Assembly: GCF_904848665.1 (NCBI RefSeq)
Contig: NZ_CAJHCQ010000018.1
Location: 119,830-183,829 of the forward strand
Origin: Paraburkholderia hiiakae
GTDB taxonomy: Bacteria; Pseudomonadota; Gammaproteobacteria; Burkholderiales; Burkholderiaceae
Reading direction: 5' to 3'
DNA length: 64,000 nt
Under the pieces are notes generated by a model, which saw only the letters and a list, made by a program, of their open reading frames with translations, had not been told where the DNA came from and made no database searches. Position numbers and translations under genes: made by a program. The stretch's first letter is position 1; each line of letters opens with the position of its first letter. This document shows, in pieces, positions 43,404 to 51,275 of this stretch.

Positions 43404-43463
43404 GGCCGGGGCCGGAATTCACGCGGCCCCTTCCACGCATCATTCATCAGGAGAGAACATTCG

Positions 43464-44372
43464 ATGGAGCCCATCGCGATTTACGACGCAACCGCCACGG
43501 CACGCCTGCTCGATTTCGGCGTGCTGCTCGACGCCCTCGCCACGGCCGCGCAAGACCACGACGCGGGCCGCATTCACGCGCCCGTGCGCACGGGCGTGCC
43601 GCTCAAGGGCAACGGCGTCATGCTCTCGATGCCCGCCAGCGCCGACGACATCGCCATCCACAAACTCGTGAGCGTGTGCCCCGCCAACACGGCGCTCGGC
43701 ATGCCGACCATCTTTGGCGCGGTGACGGTGTGCAACGGCGCGACGGGCCAGCCCGAGTTCATTCTCGACGGCCCGACCGTGACAGGGCGGCGCACCGCGG
43801 CGCTCTCCATGCTGGGCGTGCGCCTCTTTCACCCGGGCGCGCCGCGTGCGTTCCTGGTGATCGGCACGGGCCAGCAAGCGCGTTTTCATGCCGAGGCGAT
43901 CGGCCAGCTGTATCCGGCGGCGACGCTCTACGTGAAGGGCCGCACCGAGGCGTCCGAAGAGGCATTCCGCGCTCACCTCGCGCAGTCCGGCGTACGGGCG
44001 ACGCCCGCGCACGGCGCGGTGCCCGATGAAGTCGATGTGGTCATCGCCGCGACCACGAGCAAGACGCCCGTGTACGACGCAGCGGCGCGCAAGGACAGGC
44101 TCGTGATCGGCGTTGGCGCCTTCACGCCGGACGCAGCCGAAATCGCGCAGGAAACGGTGCGCGCAAGCCGCGTGTTCGTGGACGATCTGGCAGCCGCGCG
44201 CGAAGAAGCCGGCGACCTGCTGCAGGCCGGCATCGACTGGGCGAACGTGCGCACGGTTGGCTCCGCTGTGGCGGACGGCGCGAAGCATGATGGCGCGCCC
44301 GTGCTATTCAAAACGGTCGGCAGCGGCGCGTGGGATCTCGCAGCGTGCCGCGTGGCGCGCGAAATGCGTTAG
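43464..44372 (+). CDS. Delta1-piperideine-2-carboxylate / pyrroline-2-carboxylate reductase (ornithine cyclodeaminase family)
   Basis: A 302-residue NAD(P)H-dependent enzyme of the ornithine-cyclodeaminase/mu-crystallin fold. LVIGTGQQARFHAEAI is the nucleotide-binding loop, followed by the segment DEVDVVIAATTSKTPVYD. The N-terminal HKLVSVCPANTALGMPTIFG block is the substrate half. Its position 60 bp after the D-amino-acid dehydrogenase matches the bifunctional P2C/Pyr2C reductases (DpkA/LhpI type) that give L-pipecolate or L-proline. It could also complete the trans-3-hydroxyproline pathway begun at 27.2 kb. Confidence 0.85.
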   Translation: MEPIAIYDATATARLLDFGVLLDALATAAQDHDAGRIHAPVRTGVPLKGNGVMLSMPASADDIAIHKLVSVCPANTALGMPTIFGAVTVCNGATGQPEFILDGPTVTGRRTAALSMLGVRLFHPGAPRAFLVIGTGQQARFHAEAIGQLYPAATLYVKGRTEASEEAFRAHLAQSGVRATPAHGAVPDEVDVVIAATTSKTPVYDAAARKDRLVIGVGAFTPDAAEIAQETVRASRVFVDDLAAAREEAGDLLQAGIDWANVRTVGSAVADGAKHDGAPVLFKTVGSGAWDLAACRVAREMR

Positions 44373-44452
44373 TCCGCCATCCGCATGCGCGCATTAGAAT
44401 CGCACATCGATCGCGCAGCACGATCCCATCCGAGACCGAAGGCAGACGAACC

Positions 44453-45544
44453 ATGACGACGAGCGCTCCCCAACCCGCCGTGAAAGTCCTGCGCGGCGGT
44501 GTCATCGAAACCACGCATGTCGCCCACATTGCCGTGGTCGACGCCCAGGGCCGCCTGCTCTATGCGTTCGGCGACCCGCATCGCATGACGCTCGTGCGCT
44601 CGGCGGCCAAGCCCGCGCAGGCGCTCGCCGTGGTCGAGACGGGGGCGCTTGCGCGCTTCGGCTTCGACGACGCCGATCTCGCGCTCATGTGCGCCTCACA
44701 CAGCAGCGAGGATCGCCATATCGAGCGTACGCGCGCGATGCTCGCCAAGGTGTCCGCTTCGGAATCGGACCTGCGTTGCGGCGGCCACGCGCCGTTGTCC
44801 GACGCCGTGTACAAGGCATGGATCAAGCGCGACTTCACGCCGGGCGCGGTGTGCAGCAACTGCTCGGGCAAGCACGCAGGCATGCTTGCGGGCGCGCGCT
44901 CCATCGGTGCGGCGCTGGCCGATTACCATCTGCCTTCGCATCCCTTGCAGCAACATGTGAAACGCGTCGTAGCCGAGGTTTGCGATCTTCCCGAGACGGG
45001 TGTCGAGTGGGGCATCGACGGCTGCAATCTGCCCACGCCCGCCTTCCCGCTCGACCGGCTCGCCCGCCTTTTTGTAAAGCTCGCCGATGCGCAGGATCAG
45101 GCGAGTCGCCCAGGCTCGGTCGTGACCGACTCACGCTCACAGGCGCTCGCCCACATCTATCGCGCGATGACGTCGTATCCGGAACTCGTGGCGGGCGAAG
45201 GCCGCTTTTGCACGGCGCTCATGAGCGCGTTCGACGGCGCGCTCGTCGGCAAGCTGGGCGCGGCGGGCAGTTATGCGATTGGCGTGCGCTCAAGCGCGGC
45301 GACCGCCGCGCATACGGGGGGCCCGGCATTGGGTATCGCGGTGAAGATCGAGGACGGGGATCTAACCGCGCTCCATGCCACCGTCGTGGAAGTGCTGAGG
45401 CAACTACGCATTGGCACGACGGAACAAATTGCACAACTAAGTAAATTCGACGCCCCGCGCATCGTCAACACAATGGGCGTCGAGACGGGTTACGTCGCGC
45501 CGCAATTCACGCTGGAGCGCTTCGATCACCTGCCCGGCAAGTAA
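44453..45544 (+). CDS. L-asparaginase II family (Rhizobium type)
   Basis: A 363-residue enzyme of the PF06089 asparaginase family, unrelated to E. coli AnsA/AnsB. VRSAAKPAQALAVVETGA carries the Ser-x-x-Lys pair matching Ser48/Lys51 of the R. etli enzyme. CSNCSGKHAGMLAGAR and GIDGCNLPTPAFPL are the conserved Cys-containing blocks. The ATG at 44453 was chosen (MTTSAPQPAVKVLRGG). Expected reaction: L-asparagine to L-aspartate and ammonia. It is downstream of the reductase gene (80-bp gap) and may belong to the same transcription unit. Confidence 0.87.
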   Translation: MTTSAPQPAVKVLRGGVIETTHVAHIAVVDAQGRLLYAFGDPHRMTLVRSAAKPAQALAVVETGALARFGFDDADLALMCASHSSEDRHIERTRAMLAKVSASESDLRCGGHAPLSDAVYKAWIKRDFTPGAVCSNCSGKHAGMLAGARSIGAALADYHLPSHPLQQHVKRVVAEVCDLPETGVEWGIDGCNLPTPAFPLDRLARLFVKLADAQDQASRPGSVVTDSRSQALAHIYRAMTSYPELVAGEGRFCTALMSAFDGALVGKLGAAGSYAIGVRSSAATAAHTGGPALGIAVKIEDGDLTALHATVVEVLRQLRIGTTEQIAQLSKFDAPRIVNTMGVETGYVAPQFTLERFDHLPGK

Positions 45545-45559
45545 GGAAGAGATCAGCCA

Positions 45560-45584
45560 GGCGCGGGCTTCGAAAGCCCGCGCC
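45560..45584. terminator. Strong hairpin between convergent genes
   Basis: An 11-bp stem (GGCGCGGGCTT at 45560-45570 with AAGCCCGCGCC at 45574-45584) closes a 3-nt loop, just after the asparaginase stop and before the convergent debranching-enzyme stop at 45601. There is no T-run on either side, so it may be a bidirectional stability or Rho-assisted end. Confidence 0.55.
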
Positions 45585-45600
45585 AAACTCACAACAGCGC

Positions 45601-47871
45601 TCACAGCAGCGCCACCACCTTCACGTCGCTACGATCGGCCGACGCTACCACCTTGCCGTCCACACGGCGGAACATGAGCGTTACCGTATTCTTGCCCACG
45701 CGCAGATCGCCCACTTCGAGCCAGTCGATGCCTTCGGGCAGCATGGGCTGCTCGACACGCACCTCGTTGCGCGCTGCGTCGATCGTCACGCCAAGACACG
45801 CTTCGAGCATCATGAACGGCGAACCCGCCGCCCACGCTTGCGGCAGGCAGGCCACCGGATACGCCGTGGGCGGCTCGCCGCGCCGGCGCGGGAACCCGCA
45901 GAATAGCTCGGGCAAACGCATGTCGAACGTCACCGCAGCCTCGAACAGCGCCTGCAGGAGTCGCACCGCCGCCGCCTTGCGGCCATAGCGCGCAAGGCCG
46001 CGCGCGCAGAGCGCATTGTCGTGCGGCCAGACCGAGCCGTTGTGGTACGCCATGGGGTTGAAACGCGCCTGCCCCGCCGCGAGCGTACGCACGCCCCAGC
46101 CCGTATGGAATAGCGCCGATTCGAGCACTTCCGCCACCGCGCGGCCGCGCTCCTCCTCGGGCAATCCAAACGCAAGCAGATGCCCCGCATTGGAAGCCAG
46201 CACGCGGCACAGCTCGCCGTGACCATCGAGCGCAATGCCGTAGAACTCCGACTCCGGCATCCAGAACTTCTCTTCCACGCAGCGGCGGATTTTCGCCGCG
46301 CGCGCGGCGTAGCGCGCCGCGTCTTCCACCTGGCCGCGATGCGTGGCGAAGCGCGACATCGTCTCGAACGCCGCGCTCGCGTACGCCTGCACTTCGACAA
46401 GCGCGATCGGGCCATCGGGGAAACGGCCGTCCGCATGAAACACCGAGTCGTGGCTGTCTTTCCAGCCCTGGTTCGCCAGGCCGCCTTCCGATTCGCGCCG
46501 GTAGTCGAGCAGACCGAGTTTGTTGCGGTCGCACACACCTGCGACCCAGGCCGCCGCGCGCTCGAGCGCGGGCCACAACTCGTCGATCAGCGAGACGTCG
46601 CCGGTGCGTTCGACGTACGCGCCCGCCAGCACGACGAAGAGCGGCGTGGTGTCCACCCCGCCGTAGTAGAGCGCGAACGGCACTTCGCCCGTGGCGGCCA
46701 TTTCGCTCTTGCGCATTTCGTGCATGATCTTGCCGACCGCCGCGTCGCGGAACGCCGAGTCCTCACGTGCCTGATGCTCCGCGAGAAAACGCAGCACGCC
46801 GCGCGCGAGCGCGGGCGTGAGCCACAGCGTTTGCAGCGACGTGATGACCGCGTCGCGGCCGAACGGCGTGGAGAACCACGGAATGCCCGCATACGGATAC
46901 GGGCCGGTCGGCAGGTCGGTGGTGAGGAGACCCAGATCGGCAATCGAGCGGTTGATCCACGCATTGAAGAGCGGATTGCTCGAGCGCAGGCTCGCTGTCG
47001 CGCGGCGGCGTTCGCGCATCACGATGTGCGAGTCGACCAGCGCGGCGCGCACGGCGGCGCGGCCCACGCGCAGCTCCTTCGAATTCACGAGGCAATGCGC
47101 GGGCTGAAAGATGCCCGCGCTCTGCGTGCCGGGCGCGGCGCCGGGCAGCGCCTCCACTTCGATCGCGACCGTGAGGTAGATCGAGACGCACGCCTGCGCC
47201 GGCAGGTCCACGGTAAAGTCGGCGCGATCGGCGAAGAGCTTGTTCGGCGTGGGCGAGAACTCGATGCGCACGCGCCGCGCGACCATGTCGAGGCCGATGT
47301 ACTCGAGGCGAACCTCGCCGTCCTCGACGCGCGGCGGCACGAGCGTGCCGCGCTTCTCGCGCTTCAGGCCGCGCACCTCGAACATGTCGCGGAAGTCGCT
47401 CGCGAATGAGATGGAGAGCGGCACCACGGCGTCTTCGGTCCCGTAGTTCGTGAGCTCGATGGCCTCGGTCATTAACGTGCCCGAGAGCACGCGCTCGCGC
47501 TGCACGTGAATCACGCCTTCGGGCGTGGTCGTGCCGCCAAGCGGCGGCAGCGGACGATTGGTGAGGTGCGCCGTGAACACGGCGTTGTCGCTGCTCACGC
47601 TGCCCGAGAGCAGCGAGGGCACGCGCCCGCCGAAGGTGAGGCGCAGCGACGAGAGCACGCGCGTGTCGTTGACGAAGAGGCCGTCGTCGATGCCGGTGAT
47701 GTCGCCGAGCGGATCGTTGACGATGAAGGTGCCGCCCGACTTCAGCACATGCTGGTCGGCGCTCGCGATCTCGGGCGTTTCGGGCGCGATGAACGCGCTG
47801 TCGATTTCATGAACGGGATGGTCCACGCCGCTTGAGCGCGTGACGCCACCGAGTGTTTCAGGATCCTGCAT
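45601..47871 (-). CDS. Amylo-alpha-1,6-glucosidase / glycogen-debranching-like protein
   Basis: A 756-residue protein. The N-terminal domain (about 30-240: FIVNDPLGDITGIDDGLFVNDTRVLSSLRLTFGGRVPSLLSGS...) is the glycogen-debranching N-terminal domain (PF14742). The C-terminal half (about 310-690) is an (alpha/alpha)6 barrel with GIPWFSTPFGRDAVITSLQTLWLTP and NGSVWPHDNALCARGL motifs of the GH15/GH63-like clan. It is found in many Burkholderia genomes outside glycogen operons. Activity on alpha-1,6 or related glucosides is inferred. It is convergent with the asparaginase gene. Confidence 0.85.
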   Translation of the reverse strand: MQDPETLGGVTRSSGVDHPVHEIDSAFIAPETPEIASADQHVLKSGGTFIVNDPLGDITGIDDGLFVNDTRVLSSLRLTFGGRVPSLLSGSVSSDNAVFTAHLTNRPLPPLGGTTTPEGVIHVQRERVLSGTLMTEAIELTNYGTEDAVVPLSISFASDFRDMFEVRGLKREKRGTLVPPRVEDGEVRLEYIGLDMVARRVRIEFSPTPNKLFADRADFTVDLPAQACVSIYLTVAIEVEALPGAAPGTQSAGIFQPAHCLVNSKELRVGRAAVRAALVDSHIVMRERRRATASLRSSNPLFNAWINRSIADLGLLTTDLPTGPYPYAGIPWFSTPFGRDAVITSLQTLWLTPALARGVLRFLAEHQAREDSAFRDAAVGKIMHEMRKSEMAATGEVPFALYYGGVDTTPLFVVLAGAYVERTGDVSLIDELWPALERAAAWVAGVCDRNKLGLLDYRRESEGGLANQGWKDSHDSVFHADGRFPDGPIALVEVQAYASAAFETMSRFATHRGQVEDAARYAARAAKIRRCVEEKFWMPESEFYGIALDGHGELCRVLASNAGHLLAFGLPEEERGRAVAEVLESALFHTGWGVRTLAAGQARFNPMAYHNGSVWPHDNALCARGLARYGRKAAAVRLLQALFEAAVTFDMRLPELFCGFPRRRGEPPTAYPVACLPQAWAAGSPFMMLEACLGVTIDAARNEVRVEQPMLPEGIDWLEVGDLRVGKNTVTLMFRRVDGKVVASADRSDVKVVALL

Positions 47872-48108
47872 TGCGTGCCTCCGGTCCCATCAAAGTGAAT
47901 TACGGTACGGTTCGCTGCTGCTCGATTGTAGTGGCTTCGGCGTATGCGTTGGCGGCGATTGCGCCACGCTTGCCCGACAAATCGCCGGCAATTCCCAGCG
48001 CCTGCAAGGAACGTGCGCGGAAAAAATTGCGGGCGCCGGCACGACGTAACGTGCGGGCGCCCGTGGAGGCAAAGCATGGAGCACGCCGCAAGCGGCGCGC
48101 TGCGAGGA

Positions 48109-49410
48109 TTAGCGTTGCGAAATCGGCTTGGCCTCACGCGGCGCTTCGCCGATGAAAAGCTGACGCGGACGGCCGATCTTCTGCTCGGGGTCTGCAATCA
48201 TCTCGTTCCACTGCGCGATCCAGCCCACCGTGCGCGCCATCGCGAAGATGCAGGTGAACATCGAGGTCGGGATGCCCAGTGCGCGCTGCACGATACCCGA
48301 GTAGAAGTCGACGTTCGGGTACAGCTTGCGCGACACGAAGTATTCGTCTTCCAGCGCGATCTTTTCGAGCTGCATGGCGAGCTTGAAGAGCGGGTCGTCG
48401 TGCAGGCCCAGTTCGTTGAGCACTTCGTAGCACGTCTCGCGCATGAGCTTCGCGCGCGGGTCGTAGTTCTTGTACACGCGGTGGCCGAAGCCCATCAGCT
48501 TCACGCCCGAGTTCTTGTCCTTCACCTGCTCGATGAACTTCGGGATGTTGTCGACCGAGCCGATTTCTTCGAGCATATTCAGCGCGGCTTCGTTCGCACC
48601 ACCGTGCGCCGGACCCCACAGGCAAGCGATACCGGCCGCGATACACGCGAACGGATTCGCGCCCGACGAACCCGCGAGACGCACCGTCGAGGTCGAAGCG
48701 TTCTGCTCGTGGTCGGCGTGCAGGATGAGGATACGATCGAGCGCGCGCACGAGCACGTCGTTGACCTTGTACTCTTCGCTCGGCGCGGAGAACATCATGC
48801 GCATGAAGTTCGCGCTGTACGAGAGGTCGTTCTGCGGATACACGAACGGCTGGCCGATCGTGTACTTGTACGCCATGGCGACGAGCGTCGGCAGCTTCGC
48901 GATCATGCGGATCGCCGACACCTCGCGATGCTGCGCGTTGTTGATGTCGAGCGAGTCGTGATAGAACGCGGACAGCGCGCCGACCGCCGCCACCAGAATC
49001 GCCATCGGATGTGCGTCACGGCGGAACCCCCGGAAAAAGAAGTGCATCTGCTCGTGAACCATCGTGTGGTTCGTCACCGAGGCCACGAATTCGTCCTTCT
49101 GCTGCTGCGTGGGCAATTCGCCCTTGAGCAGGAGGTAGCAGCTTTCGAGGAAATCGGCGTTTTGCGCGAGGTTGTCGATCGGGTAGCCGCGATAGAGCAA
49201 TTCGCCCTTGTCGCCGTCGATATAGGTGATCGCCGAGTTGCACGCCGCCGTGGACATGAAGCCCGGGTCATACGTGAACATGCCGGTCTGGCCGTACAGC
49301 TTGCGGATGTCGATCACGTCCGGGCCCGTGGTGCCCTTGTAGACCGGCAACTGAACGCCTTCAGCGTGGCCGGGGATCGTGAGCGTGGCGTGTGTCTTCG
49401 AGTCGATCAT
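48109..49410 (-). CDS. gltA: Citrate synthase (type I, hexameric)
   Basis: A 433-residue enzyme forming citrate from oxaloacetate and acetyl-CoA. ITYIDGDKGELLYRGYPIDNLA, LHADHEQNASTSTVRLAGSSGANPFACIAAGIACLWGPAHGGANEA (catalytic His) and KLMGFGHRVYKNYDPRA (His), with the Asp of NVDFYSGIVQ, are the conserved active-site blocks. The ATG at 49410 was chosen. It lies alone, away from any succinate-dehydrogenase genes, whereas the housekeeping gltA of Burkholderia usually adjoins the sdh operon. It may therefore be a second copy. Confidence 0.95.
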   Translation of the reverse strand: MIDSKTHATLTIPGHAEGVQLPVYKGTTGPDVIDIRKLYGQTGMFTYDPGFMSTAACNSAITYIDGDKGELLYRGYPIDNLAQNADFLESCYLLLKGELPTQQQKDEFVASVTNHTMVHEQMHFFFRGFRRDAHPMAILVAAVGALSAFYHDSLDINNAQHREVSAIRMIAKLPTLVAMAYKYTIGQPFVYPQNDLSYSANFMRMMFSAPSEEYKVNDVLVRALDRILILHADHEQNASTSTVRLAGSSGANPFACIAAGIACLWGPAHGGANEAALNMLEEIGSVDNIPKFIEQVKDKNSGVKLMGFGHRVYKNYDPRAKLMRETCYEVLNELGLHDDPLFKLAMQLEKIALEDEYFVSRKLYPNVDFYSGIVQRALGIPTSMFTCIFAMARTVGWIAQWNEMIADPEQKIGRPRQLFIGEAPREAKPISQR

Positions 49411-49771
49411 TGTGTGTCCTTGAATTGCTCTTTCACTTCGCAACAGGACGCAGCCGCCGGCACCCATTCGTCCGGGCCGGCATTGCTGCGACCGCTTGCC
49501 GCATTCTACGGCGCGGTGCAGCATCGATTGATAGTGCAGCCAGCAACAATCCCTCTTCAAGCCCGCAACACTGCCAAGCTTGCGGCTTCCTTAACGTCGA
49601 TTCCTGCAACAATATTTTGCTCTTGCAGCGCAACATGTCGCACCCCATCTTTGCGATACTGCTTGACATGCAAGGGTTTTCCATTACTTGCATTTTGTAA
49701 TCTAGCCCGCGGCCACTCGCGGGCTTTTTCACCGCCACACGCGCTTAAAGCAAAACGTAAGGAAGCAACAG
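49411..49771. other. Intergenic region with an orphan terminator
   Basis: About 360 bp between the citrate synthase start and the next plus-strand gene. It contains promoter-like A/T-rich DNA (a TTGACA at 49664-49669) and a Rho-independent terminator (49704-49729) not assigned to any gene. I see no coding signal. Confidence 0.55.
49704..49729 (+). terminator. Plus-strand Rho-independent terminator without an assigned gene
   Basis: AGCCCGCG/CGCGGGCT (49704-49711 with 49718-49725), with a 6-nt loop, is followed by TTTTTC. No plus-strand gene ends upstream of it. It could end a small RNA, or attenuate the gene at 49772. Confidence 0.7.
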
Positions 49772-50173
49772 ATGAACATCTCGGTCGATACCCTGTTCGC
49801 AGAAGACGAACAAGCAGAGGGCGCCGTCGTCACGGCACTCAACCACCAGGACATCGTGGTCGCACTCTCGGCTGCGCTCGCCAACGAACGCGTTGCCGTG
49901 CTGCACATGCTGTATCCGCGCACCGACGCACGCACGCACCGCAGTCTGGATCACCTCGTGGACGCGCTCAACGGCCACGGCCTGCACCAGGTCGCCCGCC
50001 TCGTTTCGCGGGAAGCGCACTATCTCGTGTTCAAGGATCCCGCGAAGGCATGGAAGGCCTTCCACGAAATCCGCAACGATTCGCTCGCGATCGGCGTGCA
50101 CCTCTACTATGCGGGCCTCGTGGGTGAGGCCGCCGAGCACAAGCTCGACGCACACGCGCACGGCCGCGACTAA
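49772..50173 (+). CDS. Conserved hypothetical soluble protein
   Basis: A 133-residue, mostly alpha-helical, acidic protein with a His-containing C-terminus (EHKLDAHAHGRD). The ribosome site AAGGAAG precedes the ATG. It starts 43 bp after a terminator, so it has its own promoter or is controlled by attenuation. I recognise no family; it resembles short Burkholderia-specific hypotheticals. It is convergent with the alpha/beta hydrolase gene. Confidence 0.6.
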   Translation: MNISVDTLFAEDEQAEGAVVTALNHQDIVVALSAALANERVAVLHMLYPRTDARTHRSLDHLVDALNGHGLHQVARLVSREAHYLVFKDPAKAWKAFHEIRNDSLAIGVHLYYAGLVGEAAEHKLDAHAHGRD

Positions 50174-50216
50174 ACGCAAGTCATTCGGACTGCGATATTT
50201 CTCGCAGCCAAAAGAA

Positions 50217-50243
50217 ATGGCGGCCGCATTGCGTGGCCGCCAT
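50217..50243. terminator. Terminator hairpin between convergent genes
   Basis: ATGGCGGCC (50217-50225) pairs with GGCCGCCAT (50235-50243) around a 9-nt loop. The minus-strand side continues into TTTCTTTT, so it best serves the minus-strand hydrolase gene, but it also sits 44 bp after the plus-strand stop. Confidence 0.65.
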
Positions 50244-50260
50244 TCTTGCATCAGCGTGCC

Positions 50261-51106
50261 TCAGCGAGCGTGGCCGCTCACGAATCGATCGATCAATTCG
50301 TTGAACGCCGCGGGCCGCGCCAGATTCATCCCATGCGATGCGCCCGCCACAGTCGCGCGGCGCGCATCGGGCAGCCAGGCTTCGAGCGCCGTCACGGCCC
50401 GGTGAAACACTTCGGGACTCAGCTCGCCGTCGATCAGCAGCACGGGGCATTGCACCTCGGCGGCTTGCTCGCGCGTGTACGCGGGCAGCGAATCCTGAAA
50501 CTGCGGCCCAAGCGTGTGGGCGTTGTCGGTGGCCATGCGGCGGAACGCATGCGTGCTCTTCGCCCAGAAGCCGGGCCGGCTCACCGAATCGACAAACAAC
50601 TCCAGCCCCGCGTCCACCTGCCCCGACTCGATCAGCGCCACCGCGCGGGCGCGCAGCGCGTTGACGGTCTCGGGCAGCGTGGCGAGCCTCTGGCCCGGCT
50701 GCTGCACCGGGCCGCCCGGGTCGGCGAGCGTGAGCGTGCGCACGTGCTGCGGATGACGCAGCGCGAACTGGAACGACACCAGGCCGCCGCGCGAATGCCC
50801 GATCACGTGTGCAGGGCCCGCGCCCAAGGCTTCGACGAACGCTGCAAGTTCGTCCGCATGCTGCCGCCAGCTAAAGGGCTGACCGCGTGCAGCATCCGCG
50901 GCGGGCCAGTAGTGCGTGAGACTCACCGAAACACAGCGATACTGCCGCGCGAGGCCGGCTAGCTGCGGCTGCCAGTAGCGGTAGTCGCAAAGCGAGCCGT
51001 GCACGAAGAGAAGGAGTTCGCCCTCGCCCCGTTCGACATAGGGCACAGGCAGGCCGCCGGGCAGTTCGATAAACGCACCGGGGGCGGGAAAAGCGGCTGG
51101 ATTCAC
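50261..51106 (-). CDS. Alpha/beta-fold hydrolase
   Basis: A 281-residue hydrolase. The nucleophile elbow GHSRGG has Ser105. The oxyanion block LLLFVHGSLCDYRYWQPQLAGL precedes it, and the catalytic His is likely in ASHGMNLARP near the C-terminus. PVLLIDGELSPEVF carries the expected acidic residue. The substrate is unknown; the family contains esterases, haloalkane dehalogenases and peptidases. It is transcribed alone. Confidence 0.85.
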   Translation of the reverse strand: MNPAAFPAPGAFIELPGGLPVPYVERGEGELLLFVHGSLCDYRYWQPQLAGLARQYRCVSVSLTHYWPAADAARGQPFSWRQHADELAAFVEALGAGPAHVIGHSRGGLVSFQFALRHPQHVRTLTLADPGGPVQQPGQRLATLPETVNALRARAVALIESGQVDAGLELFVDSVSRPGFWAKSTHAFRRMATDNAHTLGPQFQDSLPAYTREQAAEVQCPVLLIDGELSPEVFHRAVTALEAWLPDARRATVAGASHGMNLARPAAFNELIDRFVSGHAR

Positions 51107-51275
51107 GGCTGGACGATGTGAAGACTACGGGACAGCGGCGCACGGCTAGGGGCTGCGGGCAGTCCATTGCGGAGCGCGCCGGCAAAGTGGCGTATTGTCC
51201 CACGCCCGCGCCGCGCGCACCCGGCACGGCGGTGCCCTCACGGAGCGCCGCTTCTCCGCGAATCGGCTTGCGCCG

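Noticed and set aside
42815..44029. A 404-codon frame overlapping the reductase gene region
   Set aside because: Shadow frame of Arg/Ala/His-rich composition; the overlapping frames encode intact flavoprotein and reductase motifs.
45629..47409. Long shadow frames on both strands over the debranching-enzyme gene
   Set aside because: They lack motifs and follow the codon-position GC pattern of the real gene in shifted frames.
47944..50127. A 727-codon plus-strand frame opposite citrate synthase
   Set aside because: Antisense to an enzyme with full active-site conservation. It has Arg/His-rich low-complexity composition and no recognisable domain.
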